From positions 80,681,093 through 80,745,092 of the forward strand of contig OX344763.1 of NCBI GenBank assembly GCA_947034895.1: a DNA stretch of 64,000 nt. Reading direction: 5' to 3'. Each line of letters begins with the position of its first letter. Positions within the stretch are counted from its first letter, which is position 1. The DNA is from Rhytidiadelphus loreus. Lineage: Eukaryota; Streptophyta; Bryopsida; Hypnales; Hylocomiaceae. A program made the translations under genes and the position numbers. The notes below the pieces were generated by a model. That model ran no database searches. It was not told the DNA's origin and saw nothing but the letters and a program-made list of their open reading frames with translations. Positions 9,265 to 21,284 of this stretch are shown piece by piece.

Positions 9265-12200
9265 TCAATCTATGTAGACACTATCGTCTAAATCTTCACA
9301 TTGGTGTAGAATCACCACCCCGTTTCTACGTACTGGTCGAAGACAAGAACATTGACATGATTTAGGACCCCATGGACTTGAAATTGAGTCTGAGGACTCA
9401 GCCTCAGAGGTGCACTCTGCCTCAGAGGTGCACTCTGACTTTGAGCTATACTCAGTCTCTGAGCTTTCATCCGAGAAAAGTGGCATCCTTCGTTTCCTTT
9501 TTTTGGATTCACTAATACAACTTTGCATGGGCACCTCCAATTGATTGGCTGCACGATCACATGCATCCAAAATATCTCCCAAACTTACCACATCTGTCTC
9601 TTCTTGTGCTTGGGATTCACTGTACACTTCCACAATTGCAGGTCTTGGAGTCTGAGGTACCAATTCTTCTGCCACTTCAACCTCTAAATGTGTAGCAGGT
9701 ATAGCCGATGAAGAGGCAAGCTGAGTAAGAACATTGGTCTGTTCCATCTGTACATGCCAAGACGTACACATTATTACCATACATATTACATTCAAGTTTT
9801 AGTAATCAAGTTATACTAATTAAGTTTTACATTCAAATTACACTAATCAAGTTTTCACAACATTGGAAATACACATAACATGTCTGATCCAATTGTCGAC
9901 AACGCATCAGAAAAAAATAACTCATGCCGACACAGCTTCGAAAAGACAACATCGGCCAAAAAAAAATGTCATTCCAGAAACTCCTACCATATGGAGATCG
10001 GAAGTTGGGGTAGTGCAAGGTACCCCTAAAACCCCAGTCGGGTCCGACTGGGGTTTTGGAGGTACCTTGCGGTACCCCAATTCCCAGTCTCATACAAATG
10101 TCGAGAAAGCATCGGCAAAAATAATCTCGACACGAGGGCAACCATTATCGGCAACTCGGGCGAGAAAGATCAGATAGGCAACATCCACAATTTAAAAAAT
10201 AAAAATAAAAAGTAATTCAATCAATACCTACCGTATGGAGACCGAAAGTTGGGGTACCGCGAGGTACCCCCAAAACCCTAGTCGGGTCCGACTAGGGTTT
10301 GGGGGGTACCTTGCGGTACCCCAACTTCTGGTCTCATTACAATGTCAAGAATCAACCGGCAAAAATTAAACTCGACACGAGGGCAGCCATTAACGGCAAC
10401 TCGGGCGAGAAAGATCGGATAAACATCATCGGCAATTTTTTTTTAAACACAAGTATTTTAATCAATACCTACCGTATGGAGACCGAAAGTTGGGGTACCG
10501 CGAGGTACCCCCAAAACCCTAGTCGGGTCCGACTAGGGTTTGGGGGGTACCTTGCAGTACCCCAACTTCCGGTCTCATAAGAATGTCGAGAATCAATCGG
10601 CAAAAATTAAACTCGACACGAGGGCACCCATTAACGGAACCTCGGGCGAGACAGCATCGGCGGCAAATTTTAAAAAAAAAAACAGATCATTTAAAGACTA
10701 CTTACCCTATAGAGACTAGAAGTTGGGGTACCGCGAGGTACCCCCAAAACCACAGTCGGGTCCGACTCGGGTTTGGGGGGTACCTTGCGGTACCCCAACT
10801 TTCAGTCTCCTGTAAACAATGCTGACTAGGAGACTTCTCAGAGCTAGGCAAGATTAAAAAAAGCATTTCGTAGAATATTCTGGTTCTTCTGTCGATTCCA
10901 GACTTCTCAGAGGTCGGCAACATTAAAAAAAGCATTTCGTTCCTCTCAGATCGGTCTGAGACTGGAAGTTGGGGTACTGCGAAGTACCTCCAAAACCACA
11001 GTCGGGTCCGACTGGGGTTTGGGGGGTACCTCGCGGTACCCCAACTTCCAGTCTCCCCCTCAAATTGAACAACTAAGTATCGCATTTTCTTATTATTTTT
11101 CTTGTTGATTCCTTTGCGGATCAGAGGTGGATGCTACGCCTACAACTAGAAAACTGAGCGTGCAACAACAAAACAGTAGATTAGAGCTTGGAAAACGTTG
11201 GATTCATCATCGAGGTTGGAGCTCCGAATCCACGGATCATTACTGGATGCTACGCCTTCAACTACAGAACAAACCACATTAAAAACTGGGCTCGCAACTC
11301 CAGAGCAGTAGTTCAGAGTTTGTAAACAACCGGTTACAACTTCAATGTCGGAGGATCAGATAAGAAACCGAAATCTGAAGGTTCAGAGCTCGGAAACAAT
11401 AGATCACATCTCCGGGTTCAGAGCTCAAATTCAGCAGATAATATGTACGAGTCTAGACCAGTCTTGAAAACAGTAGGTCAGATCTTTAGTTAGCACGACT
11501 AGGTCCATTTGACTAATTCGGGGTCAAAAAGCAAACCCACGTCCTAGAGACTAGTTCGGAATGACACAGATCGAGTACACTTGGGATTTCAATCGACAAC
11601 CTTAACCTGAAATCGACTACAGCCACCAAAAAGACTACCGATCACATACATGTGAGCATCGGGATAGAATGTGTGACTAGATTCTGAATCAGGGCAGATG
11701 GATCACATTATCTCTGGAAGTAGATTGATTGAGCTCCACGTCGACATGCGGGTTAGAATTTTCGATTCTGTGAACTTCGGCATGCGCTCCGAAATGAACA
11801 ACAGGAAAATGACAGCGAGCATCGACCATCTCCGAAATGAGAATCAAAGGATCAACAATCATCTCCAGAAATTATAATGGACGATTTCAGAGCAACAAAA
11901 AGAGTTCAGTAAGCAAACTGTTTCAAACATGTCTTAATTCATTTTTGTGGCAATGAAACCTCAACTGAAGCATAGAAGCAAATGAATGAAGTTGAAACCA
12001 AGATTCTTACCTCAGTTGGAGTGTGTGCAGGTTCTGGATTTGTCGTTTCGTCTTCGGCTGAAGACCTCTTTTCTTCCCTGGAACGCGCCCTCTTGTGTCT
12101 CATACTGCCGACCCTCCCCAAAACTGCCTGGCGTGACTGGCACTGCAAGAATACAGGTAGAGATGATTGTTTAAGTTAGTGGTTCAGTTATATATTATAT

Positions 12201-14199
12201 TTCTTACACCTCCAGAAGAACTAGATAGCATGAGGGAATTGAACGTGTGGTTCACCGGAAACCGAAGGCTTGGCGGGAATGGCGGCAGGTGCATGAATAT
12301 TTTTCCGAGAAAGGAATTTTCCCGCATGCACTGGCAGTTCCTGATTTAGATAGAATGATCGAAAGTTTTGGCAGTTTTAGTAAAGGAAGTTTGAAAGATC
12401 ATGCGCCCCATTCTATCAGTCACTTGCCTATAAACATTCATCATGGAGGCTAAAAAAGGGCGTAACTATCCGGCTGTCCTTGAAACAGCCAGTCGGCTAA
12501 AATTGTCTGTTTGAAATAAAGATACTAATATCCTTAATTGCAGCTTCAAATAAGGAAATAAGCGAACCGTAATTGCAGCTTGAAATAAGGATACTAATAT
12601 CTTAGGCAAGTGTAAAAAGGAAATGGTCATATTTAACTTTTTTAGTATAAACCATTATACACTAATGTTCCAAAGAATATTTTGGAATCGGTTTTCTAAA
12701 TCAAAATCAGTAGATTTTGATATTTAAATTCTATTCGTACGGTTAGATCTATTAATATTGTCACCAATTATTTTCTATAAATTTCAAATAAAATATTTCA
12801 GAATTTCTTCCAAGTTCAATTACAAGTGAAATATTATTATTTTTCAGTGAAATGAGTTTGATTAAATTTGAAAAAACGTTATCTTCTTGTGGTGGTTTCT
12901 AAATTTCAATGACCTTTACATATTTCACCTCTTTTTTGCACTTTCTGTTTTTATCTAAAGTCCATGCAAGTATACTAGTTGACATATTTCTACATTTGTA
13001 ATTTTATGAATTTGTATATTCTAATAACACCAAATCCATCCAATAGATAGGACAACAACTAAATAAAATATCAACAAATATTAGGATGACTTTCATCCAT
13101 GCAAGAATGAGACTGAATGAAGGATCTGAATGTGCCGAACATCCAGGAAATAGACGTCGTACCGCTCCACGCTAAAGTACAAGTCAAACGAAGATATTTG
13201 TTCCTAATGTAATTCAAATATATTTGTAAATTTTTTAACTTCAATAGAATAACTTATATAACATTCTTTGAAATGAGTAACCATTCATTGAAATACATTG
13301 ATATTCAAATGAAAAAGATTGACCATTATTTGAAATATATTGATCATTATATTAATACATGAAAACTATTTAAGAATTTTCATAATTTATATCTTATAGA
13401 GAATCCTTCTGATATTAAACAATTCTTGAACATAAAAGGATTTTAGACAAGTACAAATGAATCCTTCTCACTCATTACCAATGTACAAGTTACAAATGAA
13501 ATGAACTTGCTAACATGTAATGGACATAATATGATGATTGTTGACAACCTGAAAGGTATTCACAGAACATTTAACCCATATCCCACATATTTAGTATTTA
13601 ATATTGAACCCTCTTCATTATACATAGTTCACATGCAAGTAATGTTTGTATGCTCCTATACAGAACCTACAATGAAACTTGCATTTGAAGTCATTGTATA
13701 AGGAAGAATTCACTTTTCCACGTAATCAATCCTATAGATTCAATGGTTATTGAAGGAATGAAAGGAATTTCAATGTGCTTACTTGTAGTACCGTCTCATC
13801 TCTGGGGTCCTCCGACATTGCTTGCTGTGAGTCCAAGCTTTGCACTTCGTCATTCTCTACCACACCGCTACCTCCAGCTTCAAAGCGAAGGACTTTCTGC
13901 AGGTTCCCTGGATTTGATTGAGCAATCTTGGACGCCACTCTCTTCGGACGATTCATTCTAGATATCCTAAGCGCTTTTGGAGATGAGAAATACAAACAAC
14001 TACGCCTCTTGCGTTTGCTTTTCAGCTTCGGAATAACAAATGTAACACTATGACTATCAATGGACTCATACATGAAAGGAATGGATGGAAGAGCCTCTCG
14101 AAAGCAAACGTTGTTTCCAAAAACAAGAATACGAGTGTCTCTTCCATGGAGAAGTGGAGAGTACTTATACTCAGAAGCACAGTAGTGGCATCCCCTCAT
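9265..14199 (-). CDS. Three-exon gene of unknown function, divergent from transposase
   Basis: Exons 14199-13783, 12142-12011 and 9747-9265 have consensus GT-AG borders (donors GTAAGC and GTAAGA; acceptors TTGCAG and TACAG). All three are multiples of three bases, giving 342 residues plus TGA with no internal stop. The protein starts MRGCHYCASEYKYSPLLHGR. It has basic clusters KLKSKRKRR, RHKRARSREEKR and KKRKRR that look like nuclear localisation signals, a Ser/Glu-rich acidic stretch with SECTSEAECTSEAE, and a short Cys cluster CQCSC near the end. No known family is recognised. It shares a 650-bp divergent promoter region with the transposase. Accessory proteins such as mudrB of MuDR are the obvious analogy, but no similarity is seen. 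It is the only gene of the element that is still open throughout. Its second intron holds five fold-back repeats. Confidence 0.6.
9993..11056. repeat. Tandem array of five fold-back repeats (copies 4-8)
   Basis: Five ~100-bp palindromes start at about 9993, 10236, 10477, 10711 and 10958, so the period is about 240 bp. Each has GGAGACCGAAAGTTGGGGTA-like arms ending in CCCAACTTCNGTCTC, inner arms CGAGGTACCCCC/GGGGGGTACCTTG and the centre AGTCGGGTCCGACT. The spacers of the first four units share GGCAAAAATTAAACTCGACA and ACGAGGGCA blocks. The array lies in the intron between exons 12142-12011 and 9747-9265. Open frames on both strands here are by-products of the palindromes. Confidence 0.85.
11100..11480. 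repeat. Degenerate direct repeat in intron
   Basis: GGATGCTACGCCTACAACTA at about 11129 recurs as GGATGCTACGCCTTCAACTA at about 11243, and phrases such as CAGAGCTC...GAAAACAGTAG recur further on. It appears to be a decayed tandem repeat of roughly 115 bp within the second intron. Confidence 0.45.
12143..13782 (-). other. AT-rich first intron of the unknown gene
   Basis: The intron runs from donor GTAAGC at 13782 to acceptor TTGCAG just above 12142. It is strongly AT-rich, with a short duplicated phrase CTTAATTGCAGCTTCAAATAAGG / CGTAATTGCAGCTTGAAATAAGG near 12530-12590 (described only, each imperfect). No coding frame of note was seen. Confidence 0.5.
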
Positions 14200-14850
14200 T
14201 GATTACATTCCTCTGACACGCCGCCCTGAAAATTTAAAAGTCATACCACCTTCACGCGCCGCCCTAAGAATGTAGAAGTAATTATAGCTAACATTTCATT
14301 TAAAGAGCTATCCTCCCACTTGGCAATGTACCCTTAACTTTCACAATAAGTATTCATAGATTGTTGTGAAAAAGTGGAGGCATCTTTCATAATAAGTATA
14401 ACTATGTCAGATCAATTTATTGCATTCACTGTAAAGGTCCTTGCCAGAGCCACCAAAATGCTTGTGAACGTGACCTTTAAAAATCGAGGGAATAAAGTTG
14501 GAGTGTGGCTGCTTTAGCCATGATCTATGTACCCATTTATGGGAAATAAATGTTAACCCAACTACTACATGTCCCTTGGTGGAAGGTATATGCTAGAGCC
14601 GCCTAAATGCATTGAATGCCATGCTTTATAATAGTGGTAGGGAATTTAATTTTTGGCGGCTTCTTTGGTAGCCCCTCTTAGACATAGTGCATGATAAAGA
14701 ATCCTCTATTCATGGAAATTCTGTGGTCTATTTTGAATGGATGTATATGCATACATGATGTAGTACTTAACTAAGTTCAGTCATTCCCCCACTTCAGTCT
14801 AAGTATCGGCTTCTTGAGTTTCATGAAATACACAAGTGTATTTCATCATC
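14200..14850. promoter_or_regulatory. Divergent promoter region between transposase and unknown gene
   Basis: About 650 bp separate two divergent start codons, at 14199 (minus) and 14851 (plus). Two similar phrases, GACACGCCGCCCTGAAAATTTAAAAG and CACGCGCCGCCCTAAGAATGTAG (abbreviated here as the shared CGCCGCCCT box), lie at about 14217 and 14264. No clear TATA box at a standard distance was recognised on either side. A shared region would allow both genes to be controlled together (inference). Confidence 0.5.
14823..14846. promoter_or_regulatory. Perfect palindrome abutting the transposase start codon
   Basis: ATGAAATACAC, then AA, then GTGTATTTCAT: two perfect 11-base arms with a 2-base centre, ending 4 bases before the ATG at 14851. 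It could act as a protein-binding operator or as a hairpin in the mRNA leader. Function is not shown. Confidence 0.6.
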
Positions 14851-16845
14851 ATGGCTTGTGTTAGAGTAGATGGTCATACGATACCACTTGTGTTTCCAGT
14901 TGAGGAGGGAGGATTTGCTAGAGTACTAAGTCATTTGCTTCATGTACGGTTCAGATTTGTTGAGTCTTCCATCTATGTTGAAGAAGAGAGGAAGTCAAAA
15001 TCCGGTGAGCACCAAGAGTCTGTTCCTGTTGTGAAGTCCGTAGAAGAGGGAGGCCATTGTTGGTACCTTGCTTCAGGAAACTACAGAGCTTATGGTCTTC
15101 CTCTTTCCGTGATAGCTGCATCAACTGAGATTCTAAGTCGCCAATCTGATAATTCGACAGTTGATATGCCATATGTCAACCATGCTGTTCTGTGTAGTCC
15201 TCCTCGTCAAGTTTTGGCAGTCCCTTCTCGACCTACAATTCTGGGTGCGGTAAAGGTTGAGCAATTACACCCCATCATTGAGTTGTCTAGCGAATCGGAA
15301 GGAGAGTCACCTGACCTTACTCTACATAAGAAACCACGATTTGTAGAGAAGGATCAAAACGAGAAGCATGTTGTTCATTCACTTTCTGGCACCCCATCAA
15401 TTAGTCCTGCAACGTCGTTGTTGTCCCGTCCTCCGTTGTATCCAAGTCCAGTTGATAGAGTAAGTATTATGGATTCTTTGAGGAGACTGAGTGGCATGCA
15501 TCGATCTAGAAACGAATTGTCAACAATGGATTTGAATGCCATTAACCACCATCGAGTGCAATTCCTTCCACCAGTGTTCAATGGAGATGTCATCTTCGAA
15601 TTGCCTCCATGTCGGGGGGCTTCGTCTTCATCAACAGCTAGGAATTTGGAAGGGATGGACAAGCGTTATGACGGCCATCCATGGTGCAAGGTATTGACCA
15701 CAAACATTCACAACTCTGATAACCTGAAGTTCCGTAAATCATACTGCGCTGGTCATCTTGCTTGTGTAAATCCAGAGTGTGATTACTTGAAGAGGGCTTC
15801 AAAATGCAATGAAACAGAGTGGACTGGTTACACGACCTTTCCATTTGTAGAAGGGGACAGTGCTCCTAAAGATTGTACGTTAGTTTGCAAGATCTGCAAA
15901 TTGACACTGACGTGCTTGCAGACATGTGATGTTAGAATTTACTACTGCTATAGTGAGAATCCAAAAATGACTAGGGCCGCTATTCATATTGGAGATCATT
16001 CTCATCCAGTAGCAAAAGGCATGTATAGAGATTCTACAGAAAAGATTTGTGGACTCATAGCAGAGCAAGTGGCAAAAACACCAACCGCAACAAACTCGGC
16101 AATTGCTCTCTCCACCAGTAAAGATTTCCTAACAACGTATTTGTTTCACAACGGTGAAGGAGAGAAAGAGATGTTGAAAGGACATGAACTGGAAGAGGTT
16201 ATGGATAGGTTTGAGTATTTGAGTAGTCCGAACATCCGTAATGTGATATCTTCCTTTCGCTCTAACAACCGTGGAGGCGTGATCGACAACATTATGACCA
16301 TGAAGAAGGAGTCAAAATTTGAGTTCATTCATGAGAGCGTCTTCCCAGGCCAAGGGAAGGAGAAGGTGTACATTTTCAAGATGCTCACTGAAGGACCTGG
16401 AAGTGGAGTGGACCTGGTGAAGCGCATGCAACCCGGAGGGAATCTAGAAAATGCGTGGATGATGTTTGACCACGTCAAGCGTGTGAAGGAGTGGACCACA
16501 ATGGCTTGCCACGTGTACGATTCCGATTACAAGAAAGTCATGACAATTGCAACATGCGATATGCAATCGGAAGATACTGAGGTACAAGTGTTTTTTTGGA
16601 AATGCTTGAATGCAGTCATGTCACGACACGGAGTAGAATATCCAAACTTCAAGGGGTTCATGGCAGATAGCGCTATGGCCAATTGGAATGCGGTTCGTAT
16701 CATTTATGGTAGCGGTTTTCCAAATCAAAAAATGGAAAATCGCGAGAGGACTTGCTTGTTGCATTGGAGTACTTCACTTCAGAAGCACACACAGAAGTAT
16801 ATCAAGGAAGCATTCCAACAACAACACAATGTACTATGTAAACAA

Positions 16846-16848
16846 TAA
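16846..16848 (+). other. In-frame TAA within transposase DDE domain
   Basis: The frame reads HNVLCKQ, then TAA, then KDAKSMGDAETKYLAIRSWW with no shift. The residues after the stop belong to the DDE domain between the CxxH signature and the candidate Glu. A single base change explains it. Confidence 0.8.
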
Positions 16849-17010
16849 AAAGATGCAAAGAGTATGGGGGACGCAGAGACGAAGTATCTTGCAATTCGGT
16901 CATGGTGGTTATCATCAGGAGCTACCACTGAAGATGCACTTCATCACTTAGACCATTGGCTTGCCTTTTGGCATTTCCGGTATAGACAATGGGGAGGCTT
17001 CATGCAAATG

Positions 17011-17503
17011 GTAAGCTCAACTCCAATTTGAGATTTAGTATGTTTTGCGACATTCGGAACACTATGTTTAAATTTTATTTAAATTTTTTTGGTTGCAATT
17101 CTGGATTAACAGGAGAATTTTAGAGTAACCTGAATTTATTTATTTATTTATTTTCTAACAAAACTGGAAATGGGGGTACTATGAGGCAACCAAAATACCT
17201 CAGTCGGACCCGACTAAGGTTTTGGGGTCCCCACTCAATACCCCCATTTTTGGTTTATGTAGAAGAAAAAAAATATAGAAATTGTCATTCGGAAGGATTA
17301 GGATGTCTGAACGTGGAGTTGGATTTTCTTGTAATGGTTGTTTCCGAAGGTTTAATATAAGGTGATCTTCAATTTTTATAGAATGACCTTGACTTCATGT
17401 GACTTGTACATTGCATTTTATTCTGTAATAGTCAAAATGCAGTGGACTATATCATGTTCTATTGAATGTGAGACCCATGAAGTATATTATGTTGCATTTG
17501 TAG
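17011..17503 (+). other. Intron of the transposase gene with fold-back copy 9
   Basis: The donor follows CAAATG and the acceptor TTTGTAG precedes GGTTTGAG, keeping phase 0. A fold-back repeat lies at 17161-17260: AAACTGGAAATGGGGGTA on the left, CAGTCGGACCCGACT in the centre and TACCCCCATTTTTGGTTT on the right. Insertion inside an intron would leave the protein unchanged. Confidence 0.75.
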
Positions 17504-18568
17504 GGTTTGAGTTTGGACGAGATGGCAGACATGCCTTCGTGCAACTTATCAGAAACCGTTCATAACAAGTGGCTTCAAATGTCTGGGAATCGAAGAAACA
17601 ATTTATTTGACGCCACTTGCGATGACAGCATCCGTGCGTGGATGCAAATGACAAACTATCGTGCTTACTTGAAGGGACATGCATCTGGATGTGGTCCATC
17701 AAAAGGAGAATTGAAGCTGAGAGCTGCAAGACGTAGTGGAGATCCTAAGAAAATCGCAGAGGCATTGAATACTTTACCGGGATCGGAAGGTGTGGGAACT
17801 CGCATACCCCATTTGGAAGGAGAAGAAGTATTTGGAAGTACAAAGAGGAAGTTGGACGTACCTATTGGCAATGCAGGAGATTCACATAGACCTGATAAAT
17901 TGAATTTTTCCCAACCTCGTGTCAGAACGCGGTCTACAATGGCATTTGCTGACTCCTGTGGGGATAGCAGTAAACAACCTGAAGGGAACACTTCTTCACA
18001 TGTGACAGTTGCTTTTGAAAGTGATTGTGACACTTCAAAGTGGCACATTGCAAGGATCAATCAGAAATCGAACGCAAAATGTCATGCTCAACAACGGGGG
18101 TCGAATATAAGGTGCACTGCAAGAATTTCGAAAGGGCAAAAGGGAACACCTTCTCCCACCTATCGCGGGAAAAAAGAAGATTACGGCACTAAGCGTGAAG
18201 TGCTAGCAGATTTTTGTTTTTGTGCAGATGATATTGAACGATGTGTCAAAGGAACTAAGCGAAAGTGGGTAATAGATTGGCTTGAGGTACCAGAGGAATG
18301 GCCTGTTTTAACTGGAACTCATCTAACTCGGGAAGAGACATTATTACTGCAGCATGCTGGCTTTCGACTTCAAGAGTGCCCTATCTTATCTCCTCGTCGA
18401 CTCTTCAATATATCCAACATATTCAAGAGCGTATTGTATGACCAACCACCTCCACCTGATGGTCATATGTATCCAACGGTCCGAAACAACCGAACAATAC
18501 GGCGAATCACAAATGCACCAACTATAGAACAACGGAATAAGTGGGAGAGTGCTGGAAATGTTAAAGGA

Positions 18569-18571
18569 TAA
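18569..18571 (+). other. In-frame TAA upstream of the SWIM finger
   Basis: The frame reads ESAGNVKG, TAA, ILGVTLLPFPGLGAIVSLE and then continues to the SWIM cysteines. The two parts share one frame across 17504-18907, so this is a nonsense change rather than the end of the gene. Confidence 0.75.
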
Positions 18572-18907
18572 ATACTTGGGGTAACATTGTTGCCATTTCC
18601 GGGGCTAGGTGCAATTGTGTCATTGGAGACCGGGGCAGAGCATAACCGAAATGTGTACCGAATTACAATGGGTATGTATCCGTCATGCAGTTGCCCAGAC
18701 TTTATTAGCATGGCTGTTTCATCTATTGGCGGTCGCCAACAGTACGTGAATTGCAAACACTTGTACTACTTGTTCCGCTACTTTTGCAAGATGAACATGG
18801 ATGAGGACAAATTCATTCATGCACCAAGTTATAGCTTCAATGAATTGAAGCTTCTTCTAGTTAAAGCAAGGATCATTACAATTCCAGAGGTAGTTGTGTC
18901 CACATAG

Positions 18908-21284
18908 TTATGTGTATTTCATTTGGTACAAATGAAATGACATTAAGTACCATTCACTAATCATTTGACATGGATGTATTTCAAGAAATTTATGCATTCT
19001 TAGAATATATGAGTGTCCATCATTAGTAAATCGTTTTAGAGAATGAAGCTAAGAATGGCTAAGCTCTAAAATGAAAGCCTAAATGTAACAGTGGACCTAT
19101 GAATGTTATATTCATTAATGTTCAACGGCCTGTACCTTTGATTTCTATGTGAGTTCATTATGATCCTTTTTTTCATTTTTTTTTTTTTTCATTTTTTTTT
19201 TTTTTGTAATTGAAATTGTTTTTTCCAATTTCCTTTTGTTTTCATTGTTTATTAATTTTTTTTAATCACACTCTTTTTTTAGGAGAGGGGGGATTCGGTT
19301 AATAATCCCTGAACCATTTCCATTGCTTACTCATTATATATTTATCATTCTTTTTCCACATTGGTTTACACATTATTTCCATTCAGGGGAGAGGGAGAAG
19401 CCTTTGTACATTTCTATATTTTTTGCCAGAAATACAGGCCTTTCCTTAAAGGTGGAGCATATTTGAGAAAGGTCAGTGAGCCTTCAATGTAGTGACCTCA
19501 GTTAAAATCCCGTGAGGCTATAAAGTATACTAATGGCCAAAATCTCTATATTGGGTTTAGAGTGATTGATCATGTACACATGCAATAGTAGAGGCGAGGA
19601 TATATGTACCGACATCAATTTTTGTAAGTAAATTTGCTTAATATATTATAGTATATTTATTAGAGAAATTGTAAGTGGGTACCTATTCGAATTGTATTGG
19701 GACAACTGAATTGTTCAACTGAAAACATAGGTTTAAATATTTTACACAGAATATAGAAATTTAGAATTTAGATACAAACATTCTATAAATACATGGTCAT
19801 AGGGGGAGCGGTTATGGGTCCTAAAATTTACTAAAAATAGAAAGTTTTTTTGAACTTCAAAAATTTTCTTCCAAAAAAAAATTATATTTGTAAAAATGTT
19901 GATTTAATTTTTTTTAAGGCTCCAAGCTCACAAGCTTCACGCTCGCAGCTCACGAGCTCCCCGCTCCAAGCTCGCACGCTAGCGTCGTTGGTCTTCTATG
20001 GGTTAAAATTCAACTTCATTTTTGTAAAATTTCTCACACAATAGTTTAGAAGCAAATAAACTATAATTAATTGTTTGACAAAAATTACAAAATATTTGCA
20101 CAAGAGAATTGAAATTTGAAATTCTATACAATAACTTTTGCACTTTGCATTTAGAATATTCAATTCATTTTTTTAAATGTCACATTGTATAAAAAGTCGT
20201 TAATATATTTGCATTGCTCTTCAAAATTTAAATGCATACAATGTGACCTACGTTTCTATTTATACTAATCTGGTAATATCATGTCCTATTACAAAAATAT
20301 TAGTGTGGAAAACAACTTTAAGGGGCATCATCAACCATGGTTTATCAATGAGCAAGTTTGTCACCTATCCACATATTAATTGCTTCTTTAGATTAGTTTC
20401 AATAAGGTCACCTAACTTCCTTACAAAGTATCTCACTATCAATGTATTTTCAAATCCTCTATTGTCGTATTTTTCCATATCATTCATATTCATTAAGTGG
20501 CCATTTTTTCTAGTTCAATACAAGATGGATTTCATTGTATATTTATGATTTTCTTGCATGATCTCTATGGTCCTCTTTGAATGTTGCAGCCCATATACAT
20601 ACGTTAGAGCCACCTGCCAACAATTCTTCATGTTCTCCAACTTCTTTTCCTTAATAGGTTATCTGTAATGAATCTTAGGAGACTCAAAAATGATAGCAAG
20701 GCACTTAACAGTAATCCATATAATTAGCCAATATGTCCTTTTAGTGATAATCACTCATTCTTGAATGACATCAAACGTTTCAATTGAACAACTAAATTGA
20801 TTATTTGCAATGCACAATTACAAGAAAGAACTTGCAAATCATAATAACAATTTCTGCATTAAAATTAGAGAAAAAATAAAAAAACAAGGGAAATTTAAAA
20901 AGACCCCACCTAATAAAGACCCTAGGAATCAAGAAGAAATTCTATAAACATTCTCAATGGAGTTCCTAAAAATTAGGTCATATATGTATTAACAACTCTA
21001 ATGTAATGAAAGAAATCGAGGGGAAATAAACAGTAAATGATTTTTACTATTTTAAAAAATATATATTTTGAGATTGATATGAAATATCAAGACTCTAAGA
21101 AAAAAAATATTATTAAGAAACTTTCAAAATCAAAAAGAAGAAGAAGAAAGATGTTTAAAATCTCTTATTTATACAGGAAATTGTAAAAAAAGGACATCCT
21201 CAAAGCAATGGCTCCCACCTCCATCCACAGTTGCACAATACAAGAGGTCCCTTTCACCCGCGTTCTTTTCTGATTAAATAGTCA
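18908..21284. other. AT-rich interior of transposon, no gene seen
   Basis: The stretch holds long T runs (about 19165-19205) and a short GC-rich island of AGCTC/GCTCAC repeats at 19917-19985. An AT-rich open frame at 20243-20548 shows no recognisable motif and is not taken as a gene. Confidence 0.5.
19917..19985. repeat. Short AGCTCRC-type repeat island
   Basis: About 70 bases of CAAGCTCAC, CACGCTCGCAGCTCACGAG and CAAGCTCGCACGCT words stand out from AT-rich surroundings. The function is unknown. Confidence 0.5.

Larger units (their letters stand above)
14851..18907 (+). pseudogene. MULE transposase with GCM-like zinc finger and SWIM finger, two in-frame stops
   Basis: Two exons, 14851-17010 and 17504-18907, joined by a GTAAGC...TTTGTAG intron, give about 1187 codons in one frame. 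Order: an N-terminal region with a Ser-rich acidic linker; a Cys/His cluster at about 15740-16015 (CVNPECDY, CKICK, then HIGDHSH) like the WRKY-GCM1 fingers of MULE transposases; and the DDE core. The first Asp is in ATCDMQSED (about codon 569), the second in FMADSAMANW (about codon 606), CLLHW gives the CxxH signature (codons 635-639), and a candidate Glu lies in GATTEDAL. A C-terminal SWIM finger at about 18685-18760 reads CSC ... CKH. The ATG was chosen over an earlier GTG because it is the first ATG of the frame. TAA at 16846-16848 (codon 666) and 18569-18571 interrupt an otherwise continuous frame, so this copy is probably dead. Confidence 0.82.

Noticed and set aside
9993..11056. CRISPR-like spaced repeats
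   Set aside because: The repeats are 100-bp palindromes with similar spacers in a eukaryotic intron; there are no cas genes.
10299..11085. Repeated open frames such as WGTARYPQNPSRVRLGFGG
   Set aside because: These come from the fold-back palindromes, which read similarly on both strands.
20243..20548. 101-codon plus-strand frame rich in Ile/Phe/Ser
   Set aside because: AT-rich composition explains it; no recognisable motif, splice sites or neighbours.
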